From Schaedlerella glycyrrhizinilytica_A (GTDB taxonomy: Bacteria > Bacillota > Clostridia > Lachnospirales > Lachnospiraceae), in assembly GCF_042852765.1 (NCBI RefSeq), contig NZ_AP031414.1: DNA of 64,000 bases; one strand, given 5' to 3'. This document shows, in pieces, positions 42,796 to 51,226 of this stretch. The notes below the pieces were generated by a model. It was given only the letters and a program-made list of their open reading frames with translations. It had not been told where the DNA came from and did not search any database. Both the position numbers and the translations under genes were made by a program. How positions within the stretch are numbered: position 1 is the first letter of the stretch; the number at the start of each line of letters is the position of its first letter.

Positions 42796-43257
42796 ATGGA
42801 GAAGAAACATATCGATGACATAATAAAGAAATATGGAAATCTGCTTTACCGCGCGGTATATGTTCAGGTCGGAAACCGGCACGATACGCAGGACATCCTT
42901 CAGGAAGCGTTCATCCGCTATCTGGAAAAGGCTCCTGTATTTGCAGATGAAGAACATGAAAAAGCGTGGCTTTTGCAGGTGACACATCATTTGTGCCTTG
43001 ATTTTTTCAGATTCAGGAAACGGCACAGTTATCTGGAACTGGGCGAGATCGAAGAACTGATCGCCGGTCCGGAAGATGAGAATATATTGCGGGAATTATT
43101 TGCCCTCCCGGCGCAGCAAAAAAGTATTCTTGTCCTTTATTATCTGGAGGGGTATCGGATCAAAGAGATTTCAGGGATCACAGGGTTATCCGAAAACGCC
43201 GTGAAGAAACGGCTGCAGCGCGGGAGAGAAGCGCTGCGGGCGAAGTTGACCGAGTAG
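42796..43257 (+). CDS. RNA polymerase sigma factor, ECF-like
   Basis: 153 residues from ATG 42796 (AGAGGAGG eight bases upstream; the earlier in-frame codons are not preceded by such a site). Sigma-70 region 2 (LLYRAVYVQVGNRHDTQDIL QEAF; TYPE AWLLQVTHHLCLDFFRF) and region 4 (LPAQQKSILVLYYLEGYRIK EIS; LSENAVKKRLQRGREAL). It directs RNA polymerase to stress-type promoters when freed from a membrane partner. The following gene, 17 bp away, encodes a single-pass membrane protein that is the likely anti-sigma factor. Confidence 0.92.
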   Translation: MEKKHIDDIIKKYGNLLYRAVYVQVGNRHDTQDILQEAFIRYLEKAPVFADEEHEKAWLLQVTHHLCLDFFRFRKRHSYLELGEIEELIAGPEDENILRELFALPAQQKSILVLYYLEGYRIKEISGITGLSENAVKKRLQRGREALRAKLTE

Positions 43258-43274
43258 GGAAAGGAGCGAAAACA

Positions 43275-43781
43275 ATGACAGAAAAACAATTAAAATCTGT
43301 GATGGATTCTATTACGATGCCGGAGGCGATGGCGCAGGAACTTCGAAAAAATGTAAGCGGAAAGAAACAAAAAAACCGTACATTCCGGTATCCGAAAATT
43401 GCCGCGGCTGTGATAGCGGGGGCGTTGATCCTGTCGGTCGGAACGACCTCTTATGCCGTCTATCAGGCGAAAAATCTCCGGGTATTTTTTGAAGCGGATG
43501 TGACGGAAGAACAGCTTAAGAAAGCGGGGGAGGCATTCCGGGCGATCGAGGGTGTTTCCGAAGTGGAATATGTGCCGGGAGAGCAGGCGTGGGCGGATTT
43601 CCAGGCAGAATATTTTGCGGACGATCCGGAACTGGCACAGGAATTTGACGAAAATCCTTTGGCGGACTCTTTTAACTATAAATTAACGGTTGAATTGAGC
43701 GCGAATACAAAGGAAGTGCGGGAGGCGATCGAAAATGTAGAGGGAGTCCGGATGGTCTCCGATCTGAGTGAATTGAAATAA
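43275..43781 (+). CDS. Single-pass membrane protein with FtsX extracellular domain; probable anti-sigma factor
   Basis: 168 residues. The cytosolic start (TEKQLKSVMDSITMPEAMAQ) resembles the beginning of anti-sigma proteins of the DUF4179 type. One membrane segment lies at ~39-60. The outer part, residues ~67-165, matches the extracellular domain of the cell-division protein FtsX: LRVFFEADVTEEQLKKAGEA, GVSEVEYVPGEQAWADFQAE, DENPLADSFNYKLTVEL. FtsX itself has four membrane segments and pairs with FtsE; none of that is here. The pairing with a sigma gene suggests a surface sensor that holds the sigma factor until an outside signal is sensed. Confidence 0.82.
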   Translation: MTEKQLKSVMDSITMPEAMAQELRKNVSGKKQKNRTFRYPKIAAAVIAGALILSVGTTSYAVYQAKNLRVFFEADVTEEQLKKAGEAFRAIEGVSEVEYVPGEQAWADFQAEYFADDPELAQEFDENPLADSFNYKLTVELSANTKEVREAIENVEGVRMVSDLSELK

Positions 43782-43783
43782 GT

Positions 43784-43807
43784 TTTCCACTTGTATACCG
43801 ACGCTAA
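43784..43807 (+). repeat. Solo copy of the 42700-42720 repeat arm
   Basis: 24 bases matching 42697-42720 with two mismatches (CCAC for CCCC; TATACC for TACACC), starting three bases after the FtsX-domain gene stop. No inverted partner is nearby, so it forms a direct repeat that brackets the sigma/partner gene pair. Confidence 0.75.
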
Positions 43808-43821
43808 ATATGTAAAACAAA

Positions 43822-43862
43822 AAACGGGAGAGAGCAGACGAAAATATTGCTTTCTCCCGTTT
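43822..43862 (-). terminator. Terminator of deoC (and back-to-back for the sigma pair)
   Basis: AAACGGGAGA / TCTCCCGTTT outer stem with an inner AGCA/TGCT pair. On the minus strand a run of six T follows; on the plus strand only TTTCG, so it mainly serves deoC. Confidence 0.85.
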
Positions 43863-43903
43863 CGTTGTGTACGACTTAAAAAATATCCCGGATCAAAAAC
43901 CGC

Positions 43904-44539
43904 TTACAGCAGGATCACACCGTTTCCCGCACCGATCCGGTCCGCGCCGGCTTCGATCAGTTCTTCCGTAAATTCCCGTGTGCGGATGCCGCCGCTGGCT
44001 TTCACCTCCAGACGATCGCCGACGGTCTCTTTCATCAGCCGGATATCCTCGACGGTGGCGCCGCCGGTGGAAAATCCGGTGGACGTCTTTACAAATGCGG
44101 CGCCGGCTTCCTCGGAAAGCTGGCAAGTCTTTACTTTTTCTTCATCAGTCAGCAGACAAGTCTCGATGATGACTTTTACGATCGCCGGTTTGGATGCTTC
44201 CACGACTGCGCGGATATCTTCTCTTACAAAATCCCAGTCCTTATCTTTCACAGCGCCGACATTGATCACCATGTCTACTTCCTGAGCTCCGGCTTTGACC
44301 GCTTCCGCCGCTTCAAAAGCCTTGGCAGAAGTGAGCATTGCTCCAAGCGGGAAACCGACAACACAGCATGTCTTTACATTGCTTCCTTTCAATTCAGACG
44401 CAACGAGCGCGGTGTGGCAGGTGTTGACGCAGACGGAAGCAAATCCATATTCCTTTGCTTCCTTACAGTAGCGGATGACGGTTTCTTTCGTAGCGTCCGC
44501 TTTTAATACGGTATGGTCGATTCTTTCTGCGATGTTCAT
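43904..44539 (-). CDS. deoC: Deoxyribose-phosphate aldolase
   Basis: 211 residues. TIM barrel with DHTVLKADATKETVIRYC, CVVGFPLGAMLTSAKAFEA, the Schiff-base lysine in FVKTSTGFSTGGATVEDI, and KASGGIRTREFTEELIEAGA. It splits 2-deoxyribose-5-phosphate into glyceraldehyde-3-phosphate and acetaldehyde for deoxynucleoside use. It diverges from the ribose operon over a 355-bp gap with promoters and two matching LacI-type operators, which suggests joint pentose control. AGGAGG precedes the start. Confidence 0.96.
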   Translation of the reverse strand: MNIAERIDHTVLKADATKETVIRYCKEAKEYGFASVCVNTCHTALVASELKGSNVKTCCVVGFPLGAMLTSAKAFEAAEAVKAGAQEVDMVINVGAVKDKDWDFVREDIRAVVEASKPAIVKVIIETCLLTDEEKVKTCQLSEEAGAAFVKTSTGFSTGGATVEDIRLMKETVGDRLEVKASGGIRTREFTEELIEAGADRIGAGNGVILL

Positions 44540-44618
44540 AATGTACCTCCTAATAAAAATGATGGATTAAAAAGATAGAATATGTAAAGAATGAGTTTCT
44601 TCTTTACTTGATATTGCA

Positions 44619-44662
44619 ATTATAGCATAGGTTATCCTAAAATACAATTGAAACCGGTTTGA
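44619..44662 (-). promoter_or_regulatory. deoC promoter with LacI/CcpA-type operator
   Basis: On the minus strand TTGTAT (44642-44647), 17 bp, TGC-TATAAT (44619-44624, extended -10). Just upstream of the -35 box lies TGAAACCGGTTTGA (44649-44662), a palindrome with a central CG that fits the LacI-family/cre pattern TGWAANCGNTNWCA with one mismatch. Confidence 0.7.
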
Positions 44663-44757
44663 TAAATAAAAATCGAAAATATATGTGCGAAATGCACTAA
44701 AAATATATGAAAAAGATGGTGAAATTGACGTTTCTATCACAAAAGAAATAAAAAAGA

Positions 44758-44814
44758 TTGACTATCGGAAAAAGCAGTGCTATTGTGAGATTAGAAAATA
44801 TGAAAGCGGTTTTA
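44758..44814 (+). promoter_or_regulatory. Ribose operon promoter with LacI-type operator
   Basis: TTGACT (44758-44763), 17 bp, TGC-TATTGT (44781-44786). TGAAAGCGGTTTTA at 44801-44814, just after the expected start site, closely resembles the deoC-side operator at 44649. The operon's own LacI regulator (50093-51121) or CcpA are the candidate binders. The remainder of this 355-bp gap shows no gene. Confidence 0.68.
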
Positions 44815-44894
44815 TAAAAAGTTTCATAAATTTTGTCGGTTATAAATAAAACGACCGACGAAAGAAGAGACGGAGCAGACAGGAGGAAAAGAAA

Positions 44895-45818
44895 ATGGGC
44901 AAAGTTGTTGTATTTGGTAGCTTTGTAGTCGATCTGATGGCAAGAAGTCCGCATCTTCCGGTATCGGGAGAGACGGTGAAAGGTTCTATGTTCAAGATGG
45001 GACCGGGAGGAAAAGGATTTAATCAGTGCGTTGCGGCGCACAAGGCAGGCGCGGATGTTGTGATGGTGACAAAACTCGGAAAAGACAGTTTTGCAAATGT
45101 TGCAACGGATGCGATGGATGAGTTGGGTATGCCGAAAGACAGTCTCTTTTTTACGGAGGAGACGGAGACCGGCATCGCGTTGATCCTTGTAGATGAGAAT
45201 ACAAGTCAGAATGAGATCATCATTGTTCCGGGTGCCTGCAATACGATCACGGATGCGGAAGTTGACAGCATCGAGGAACAGATCAAAGAAAGCGAATACG
45301 TACTGCTTCAATTAGAAGTAAATCAGGACGCCAATGAACGGGTTGTGGATATGGCAAATCGTTACGGATGTAAGGTGATCGTCAATACCGCGCCATATTC
45401 CAAAATATCCGATGAATTTCTCTCCAAGGTTTATATGGTGACGCCGAATGAAGTGGAGGCGGAGGAACTGACCGGAGTCCATGTGGAAGATCTGGAATCC
45501 GCACACAAAGCGGCGGAATATTTCTACAAAAAAGGTGTGGAAAAAGTGATCATCACACTGGGATCCAGAGGCGTGTTTGTTTCCTCGGACGGTAAGGAAG
45601 AGATCGTTCCGGCATTTAAAGTGGATGCGGTGGATACGACCGGAGCAGGAGACGCATTCAACGGCGGTCTGCTGGCGGCATTGTCGAAAGGAAAAGATAT
45701 ATGGGAAGCGGTTCGGTTTGCAAACGGACTGGCGGCGCTCTCGGTACAAAAATTAGGAACAACGCCGTCGATGCCGAAACTGGAAGAGATCGAAGCATTT
45801 TTGGAAGAGCACAAATAG
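44895..45818 (+). CDS. rbsK: Ribokinase
   Basis: 307 residues of the PfkB sugar kinase family: VVFGSFVVDLMARSPHLPVS GETV start region, GPGGKGFNQCVAAHKAGADV, and the ATP/catalytic motif DAVDTTGAGDAFNGGLLAAL near residue 250. It phosphorylates D-ribose at C5 in the cytosol. First gene of the operon kinase, mutarotase, binding protein, ATPase, permease, regulator. AGGAGG lies seven bases before the ATG. Confidence 0.93.
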   Translation: MGKVVVFGSFVVDLMARSPHLPVSGETVKGSMFKMGPGGKGFNQCVAAHKAGADVVMVTKLGKDSFANVATDAMDELGMPKDSLFFTEETETGIALILVDENTSQNEIIIVPGACNTITDAEVDSIEEQIKESEYVLLQLEVNQDANERVVDMANRYGCKVIVNTAPYSKISDEFLSKVYMVTPNEVEAEELTGVHVEDLESAHKAAEYFYKKGVEKVIITLGSRGVFVSSDGKEEIVPAFKVDAVDTTGAGDAFNGGLLAALSKGKDIWEAVRFANGLAALSVQKLGTTPSMPKLEEIEAFLEEHK

Positions 45819-45865
45819 AAAATAAAGTCGGCGGACTTTAGAATAAAAAGAAAGGGGAAAAAGAG

Positions 45866-46309
45866 ATGTTAAAAGGAATACCTACAAGAATCGGATCGGA
45901 TCTGTTGAAAGCGCTTGCGGATATGGGGCACGGAGATCTGATCATCATCGCGGATGATTTTTATCCGCCGGTCACAAAGACGCAGGGAGGGATCAGTATT
46001 CAGGCGAAAGGAAATACTGCGGCGGAGATGATCGACGCGATCCTGCAGCTGATGCCGCTGGATGCCGATTATTGCGAACATCCGGTAGAGTATATGGTTC
46101 CGGATAAAGACGCGGGGATCACGATCGAACGTCCGAAAGTGTGGGACGACGCGATCGCAGCGGTGGAGAAAAACGGTTACAGCGTCAAACAGGTAGGAGA
46201 GATCGAGCGGACAAAATTTTATGAAAAAGCAGGAAAAGCATATGTGACGGTATGTACAAGCGAAAGACAGCCGTATGGATGCTTTATTATGCAGAAAGGC
46301 GTTTTATAA
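45866..46309 (+). CDS. RbsD/FucU-family sugar mutarotase
   Basis: 147 residues. The N-terminal MLKGIPTRIGSDLLKALADM GHGDLIIIADDFYPP holds the conserved histidine/aspartate pair of the family (GHGD, DD), and the end TVCTSERQPYGCFIMQKGVL is nearer to FucU (fucose mutarotase) than to classic RbsD (ribose pyranase). These proteins speed interconversion of sugar anomers before phosphorylation. In this operon ribose is the natural substrate. Confidence 0.9.
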   Translation: MLKGIPTRIGSDLLKALADMGHGDLIIIADDFYPPVTKTQGGISIQAKGNTAAEMIDAILQLMPLDADYCEHPVEYMVPDKDAGITIERPKVWDDAIAAVEKNGYSVKQVGEIERTKFYEKAGKAYVTVCTSERQPYGCFIMQKGVL

Positions 46310-46340
46310 ACAAAGAAAAACAAAAAAGGAGGAAAGATTT

Positions 46341-47417
46341 ATGAAGATGAAAAAAGTGTTGGCAGCGGTACTTGCAGGAACGATGGTGCTCTCTCTTGCG
46401 GCATGCAGCAAAGGCGGCGATTCCGGTGAAGCTCCCGAAAAAGGCGGCGACGGCGGAAAAGGCGAGAAGTATACGATCGTATATCTGACGCCGTCCACAG
46501 CGTCACAGTTCTGGACTTATGTAGGGATCGGAATTGAAAATGCGATGAAAGATATGGAAGAAGAACATGGCGTTACCATTGATTCTTCAACTGTAGGACC
46601 GGCAGAAGAAAGCCAGACGGAAGAGTATGTAACCGCATTTGAACAGTGTATCGCAAAACAGCCGAATGCGATCGTGACGGCAACGCTGGCGATCGACGCG
46701 ACTGTGCCGAAAGCACAGGAAGCAACCAATGCGGGAATCGTGCTGAACTTCGTAAACTGCGGTCTCGGCGTTGGCGATGACGGCGCAAATGAAGAAACTT
46801 ATAATCAGTTCTATTACTGCTCCAACGATACGATCGGCGAGATGGCGGCAGAGGCATTCCTTGAAATCGCAGAGCAAAAAGGAATTTCCACAGATTCCGG
46901 CGTGCTCGGCATGAATACAAACGTAGAAAATGAAGCTTTGAACCATCGTGTAGACAGCTTCCGCGCATATATGGAAAAGAATGCTCCGGGATTGGAACTG
47001 ACCGATACATATTATAATGGAAACGTTGTGGAAACGGCACAGTCCAATGCCGAAAATATTATTTCTACATATGGCGATAAGCTGATGGGAATGTATTCCG
47101 GAAATAACATCACAGGCGACGGCGTGTGTCTGGCAGTACAGGGATCCGGAATTGCGGATAAGATCGTGAATGTGGCGGTTGACTCCGACGATACAGAGAT
47201 CACAGCGCTCCGCGACGGATATCTGGATGCGATCGTTGTACAGGATGCGTATGCACAGGGATATAAATGTATGGAAAACGCGATCCTTACACTGATCAAC
47301 GGAGAGAATCCGGAGAGTGAAAAACAGGTGAACTGCCCGCCGGTTGTCATTACAAAAGACAATATGGATGACGCCGAGATGCAGGATCTGTTAGACCCGA
47401 CACGTTTGAAAAAATAG
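46341..47417 (+). CDS. Ribose-type ABC transporter, substrate-binding lipoprotein
   Basis: 358 residues from ATG 46341 (AAGGAGG upstream). Lipobox LSLAAC (cysteine ~22) followed by a glycine/lysine linker. The mature protein is a two-lobe periplasmic-binding protein of the sugar cluster (TIVYLTPSTASQFWTYVGIG; VNVAVDSDDTEITALRDGYL; QDAYAQGYKCMENAI). It captures the sugar outside the membrane for the following ATPase and permease. A stable hairpin follows in the gap to the ATPase gene. Confidence 0.9.
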   Translation: MKMKKVLAAVLAGTMVLSLAACSKGGDSGEAPEKGGDGGKGEKYTIVYLTPSTASQFWTYVGIGIENAMKDMEEEHGVTIDSSTVGPAEESQTEEYVTAFEQCIAKQPNAIVTATLAIDATVPKAQEATNAGIVLNFVNCGLGVGDDGANEETYNQFYYCSNDTIGEMAAEAFLEIAEQKGISTDSGVLGMNTNVENEALNHRVDSFRAYMEKNAPGLELTDTYYNGNVVETAQSNAENIISTYGDKLMGMYSGNNITGDGVCLAVQGSGIADKIVNVAVDSDDTEITALRDGYLDAIVVQDAYAQGYKCMENAILTLINGENPESEKQVNCPPVVITKDNMDDAEMQDLLDPTRLKK

Positions 47418-47458
47418 AACAGAGGAAAGTGTTGAAAAGAGAGTTTGAGTGAGACTTA

Positions 47459-47504
47459 AACGGGAGGCTGCAGGAGAGTTGTAAGATTTGCCGCGCCTCC
47501 CGTT
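47459..47504 (+). other. Intergenic hairpin after the binding-protein gene
   Basis: A 10-bp perfect stem AACGGGAGGC / GCCTCCCGTT without a following T-run. Such hairpins within ABC operons often protect the upstream message or cause partial termination, giving more binding protein than ATPase. Confidence 0.7.
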
Positions 47505-47526
47505 GTCAATCAGAGAGGATGGAATT

Positions 47527-49035
47527 ATGAGCGAGACAATTATGAAAATTGACCACATCAGCAAATTTTATCCTGGCGTCACTGCGTTAAACGATGTAAG
47601 TTTTGAGATCAAGAAAGGCGAAGTCCATGCGCTGTGCGGCGAAAACGGAGCCGGGAAATCCACGCTCATCAAATGCATCATGGGAGTTGAAAAGCCGGAT
47701 AAAGGAAAGGTGCAGATGAATTACAACGGCGAGTGGATCGTCAACGCCAATGCGCTGGAAGCACAAAGTCACGGTGTGTTTGCCAATTACCAGCATGTCA
47801 ATATCGCCCAGGACTTGAGCATTGCGGAAAATTATTTCCTTGGCAGACAGCCGAAGACGAAGCTGGGACTTGTGGACTGGAAAAAGATGCAGGACGATAC
47901 CCGGAAGATCATTGATAAATTTGAGATGAATGTCAATCCGAACGAAAAGATCAAGACACTTCCGATCGCAATGCAGGCGATGGTCACGATCAGTAAGATT
48001 TCGGTCAACGACGATATCCGTGTTGTGATCTTTGATGAGCCGACGGCTCTTCTGGAAAATGAAAAAGTAGAGATCCTTTTTAAGTTTATAGCGGAACTGA
48101 AAGAAAAAGGTGTCGGCATCATTTATATATCCCATCGTCTGGAAGAGGTGATGGACATCTGCGATACCGTTACGGTATTGAAAGACGGCACTTATGTCGA
48201 TACGAAACCGATCAGCGCGGTGACAAAAGATTCCCTGATCGCGATGATGGTAGGGCGTGAAATGTCGGATATTTACAATATCGGACACCAGAAACCGGGA
48301 GAAGAAGTGCTGAGAGTGGAAAATTTCAGCGACAGTTCTCATTTTAAAGATATCAATTTTAACCTGAAAAAAGGAGAGATCTTAGGGTTTGTCGGACTTG
48401 TCGGAGCCGGAAGAAGCGAGGTCATGCGGGCAATGTGCGGCGTGGAAAAACGTCTGACGGGCGATGTGTACGTCAAAGGCGAAAAAGTCAATATCAAAAA
48501 TCCGAGCGACGCCATGCGGTACGGGATCAGTTTTCTGACCGAGGACCGGAGAACGGACGGACTGGCGCTTCAGCTTCCGATCAAGACGAATATCAATATG
48601 AATTCTTACGCAATGATCAGCAAGGGAGGCGTGATCTCCCTGAAAGCGGAGCAGGATCGCGCAGTGGATTATTCGAAGCGGGTCAATGTAAAGACGCCGA
48701 GCGTGATGCAGTTTGTGGGCAATCTTTCCGGAGGAAATCAGCAGAAAGTCGTTATCGCGAAGTTGTTATGTTGTGATCCGGATGTTCTGATCTTCGATGA
48801 ACCGACCGTCGGCGTGGATGTCGGGGCAAAAGAGGAAATCTATAAGATCATGGAAGAACTGACGGCACAGGGCAAATCGATCATACTGATCTCCTCATAT
48901 CTGCCGGAAGTGATGGGATTATCCGACCGATTGATCGTGATGGCGCAGGGAAAGATCACGGGAGAATTTGCATCGGAAGAACTGAAAAATCTGAGAGAAG
49001 AAGATGTTCTGAAACGGGCGTCTATTGAAAGTTAG
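47527..49035 (+). CDS. rbsA: Ribose-type ABC transporter, double ATP-binding protein
   Basis: 502 residues from ATG 47527. Two ABC domains: the first with Walker A GENGAGKSTLIKCIMG and Walker B VVIFDEPTALLE, the second with a modified Walker A (GLVGAGRSEVMRAMCG), signature LSGGNQQKVVIAKLL and Walker B DVLIFDEPTVGVDVG. This is the RbsA/MglA layout in which only one site hydrolyses ATP fully. Powers sugar import with the adjacent permease and lipoprotein. Confidence 0.93.
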   Translation: MSETIMKIDHISKFYPGVTALNDVSFEIKKGEVHALCGENGAGKSTLIKCIMGVEKPDKGKVQMNYNGEWIVNANALEAQSHGVFANYQHVNIAQDLSIAENYFLGRQPKTKLGLVDWKKMQDDTRKIIDKFEMNVNPNEKIKTLPIAMQAMVTISKISVNDDIRVVIFDEPTALLENEKVEILFKFIAELKEKGVGIIYISHRLEEVMDICDTVTVLKDGTYVDTKPISAVTKDSLIAMMVGREMSDIYNIGHQKPGEEVLRVENFSDSSHFKDINFNLKKGEILGFVGLVGAGRSEVMRAMCGVEKRLTGDVYVKGEKVNIKNPSDAMRYGISFLTEDRRTDGLALQLPIKTNINMNSYAMISKGGVISLKAEQDRAVDYSKRVNVKTPSVMQFVGNLSGGNQQKVVIAKLLCCDPDVLIFDEPTVGVDVGAKEEIYKIMEELTAQGKSIILISSYLPEVMGLSDRLIVMAQGKITGEFASEELKNLREEDVLKRASIES

Positions 49036-49045
49036 GAGGGGCATT

Positions 49046-50020
49046 ATGAATCAGGCAAAAAAAGGAAAAAATGGTTCGTTGACCAGCGTATTCCAACAGA
49101 CGGAATTTACGCTCGGCATTATCATTGTGGCACTGTTTATCGTTGCATCCGTGGGAACCGATAACTTTTGTACCGTATACAACATCACAAACCTGATGAA
49201 ACAGTGTGCGATCATCGGTGTTCTGGCGGTAGCGCAGACGATGGTGATCATCACGGGCGGGATCGACATCAGCTGCGGCGCGATCACAGGACTGTCCTGT
49301 ATGGTGCTGGCGCTTTTGCAGAGAGATACCAATGTGAATTTTTATCTGACGCTTGTAATTGCGGTAGTTGTTTCCGTATTGTGCGGTCTGCTCAACGGCA
49401 TTATCGTTCATGAGTTCCGTGTTCCTGCGATGATCGCGACACTCGGAACACAGACGATCATTTATGGAATCGTAAAGATCATCAGCGGCGCGCTTACAGT
49501 CAGCGGACTGGATCAGCGGCTTTTGGATATGGGAAATACCAACCTCGGAGGTTTGTTCCCGGTATTGGCGATCTTTTGGATCATCGTGTCGGTCGTGATC
49601 TTCCTTGTGTTGAAATTTACGATCTTCGGAAGAAACTTATATGTGATCGGAAGCGGTGTGGAAGTAGCGAAGCTTTGCGGTATCAAAGTACGGGCGATGT
49701 TCTATTCGGTTTACGCATTTGCAGGTCTGCTGTATGGTATTGCGGGTATCATGCTGGCAGCCCGTGTACAGAGTGCGCTTCCGACCGGCGGCGAGGGATA
49801 CGAAATGAATGCGATCGCGGCAGCGGTTATCGGCGGTGCATCTCTGACAGGAGGACGCGGAGCTGTAGCCGGAACGATCCTTGGAACTATTTTGATGACG
49901 CTGATCAACAATGCCGGCGTACAGTTCGGACTGAACACACATGTGCTCGAGATCACAAGCGGTGTCCTGATCATTTTTGCGGTGACGATGGATATGCTCA
50001 AAGCAAGAAAGAAAGGTTGA
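49046..50020 (+). CDS. rbsC: Ribose-type ABC transporter permease
   Basis: 324 residues, eight to ten membrane segments. Family stretches: VLAVAQTMVIITGGIDISCG AITG region, FRVPAMIATLGTQTIIYGIV, and AAAVIGGASLTGGRGAVAGT ILGT. Starts ten bases after the ATPase stop with GGAGGGG upstream. Works as a dimer in the membrane with RbsA and the lipoprotein. Confidence 0.93.
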   Translation: MNQAKKGKNGSLTSVFQQTEFTLGIIIVALFIVASVGTDNFCTVYNITNLMKQCAIIGVLAVAQTMVIITGGIDISCGAITGLSCMVLALLQRDTNVNFYLTLVIAVVVSVLCGLLNGIIVHEFRVPAMIATLGTQTIIYGIVKIISGALTVSGLDQRLLDMGNTNLGGLFPVLAIFWIIVSVVIFLVLKFTIFGRNLYVIGSGVEVAKLCGIKVRAMFYSVYAFAGLLYGIAGIMLAARVQSALPTGGEGYEMNAIAAAVIGGASLTGGRGAVAGTILGTILMTLINNAGVQFGLNTHVLEITSGVLIIFAVTMDMLKARKKG

Positions 50021-50092
50021 CATCTCTGCAAATTGTTGCTACCATTCTGAAAGATGATCCGTGTAGGAACTACGGAAAGAAAGAGGAATGTC

Positions 50093-51121
50093 ATGAATAT
50101 TTATGATGTAGCAAAAGAAGCGGGGGTTTCCCCATCAACCGTGTCCAGAGTGCTGAACAACAAGTCCAATGTGAAGAGCTCGACGCGGGAAAAAGTCATG
50201 CGTGTGATCGAGGGGACTTCGTATAAGCCAAATGCGCTCGCCCGGGAACTGAGTGTGGGAAAATCCAGAAATATCGCGTTTCTTGTGCCGGATATTGAGA
50301 ATCCTTTTTTCAGCAAAATTCTGCATGGCATTTCAGATTGTGCGATTGAAAATGATTACAATGTATTTATGTTCGGAACAGATGATGATCTGGAACGGGA
50401 ACATAAGATTTTGCGGAATCTGGAGAACAGCATCGTACGCGGTGTGATCATCACACCGATTTCAGAGGAAGACGACGCGACATTGCAGCTGCTCCGGCAG
50501 TTTGAACAGGATGGGATCCCTGTCGTGCTGATCGACCGTGATGTCCGTGAGCATCAGTTTGACGGAGTGTTCTCCAACGATATCGAGGGGGCGTGCGAAG
50601 CGGTGGAATGTCTGATCCAAGAGGGACATGAGCGGATCGGCGTGATCACCGGACCGAGTACGTCCAAACCGGGAAACGACCGGTGCATCGGTTATCGGCG
50701 GGCGCTGGAGAAACATGGGATCAAGGTGGATGAAAGTTACATTGTAAGCGGCAGATTCAAAGAGGAGGGTTCTTATCAGGCGATGAGGACGCTGATGGAA
50801 CGGAAAGATCCGCCGACGGCAGTATTTACCTGCAACAATATGACGACGCTTGGATGTCTTCGGTATATGCAGGAGCATCATCTGAAAATATCGCGGGATA
50901 TTGCGCTTGTCTGTTTTGATGATATCAAAGAACTGGAATATGCGGACATGCATCTGACTTCGGTTCTGCGGCCGATCTACGAGATGGGGTATGAGGCGAT
51001 GAATATTCTGGAGAGACGGTTCGAGGATAAGGAGAGAAGCGGGACGATCCGGCATATCACGCGCAGACATTATGTGAATCCCTGGCTGGAAGTGAGAGGA
51101 TCGGAAAAATTAATACAGTAA
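50093..51121 (+). CDS. LacI-family repressor of the ribose operon
   Basis: 342 residues from ATG 50093 (AGAGG upstream). Helix-turn-helix NIYDVAKEAGVSPSTVSRVL and hinge SSTREKVMRVIEGTSYKPNA LARELS, then the sugar-binding core (IAFLVPDIENPFFSKILHGI; IALVCFDDIKELEYADMHLT). Last gene of the ribose operon. The two palindromes TGAAASCGGTTTKA in the rbsK-deoC gap are the natural targets. Closed by a terminator. Confidence 0.92.
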   Translation: MNIYDVAKEAGVSPSTVSRVLNNKSNVKSSTREKVMRVIEGTSYKPNALARELSVGKSRNIAFLVPDIENPFFSKILHGISDCAIENDYNVFMFGTDDDLEREHKILRNLENSIVRGVIITPISEEDDATLQLLRQFEQDGIPVVLIDRDVREHQFDGVFSNDIEGACEAVECLIQEGHERIGVITGPSTSKPGNDRCIGYRRALEKHGIKVDESYIVSGRFKEEGSYQAMRTLMERKDPPTAVFTCNNMTTLGCLRYMQEHHLKISRDIALVCFDDIKELEYADMHLTSVLRPIYEMGYEAMNILERRFEDKERSGTIRHITRRHYVNPWLEVRGSEKLIQ

Positions 51122-51146
51122 GAAAAATGAATAGGTTAAGAAGAAC

Positions 51147-51184
51147 AAGAGACAGGAGGTTTTGACATGCCCCTGTCTCTTTTC
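51147..51184 (+). terminator. Terminator of the ribose operon
   Basis: AAGAGACAGG / CCTGTCTCTT with a 15-base loop, ending in TTTTC. Confidence 0.88.
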
Positions 51185-51226
51185 TATTGCGTTGGATGCG
51201 GTCTCTGCATTTACAGGAATGTGATC

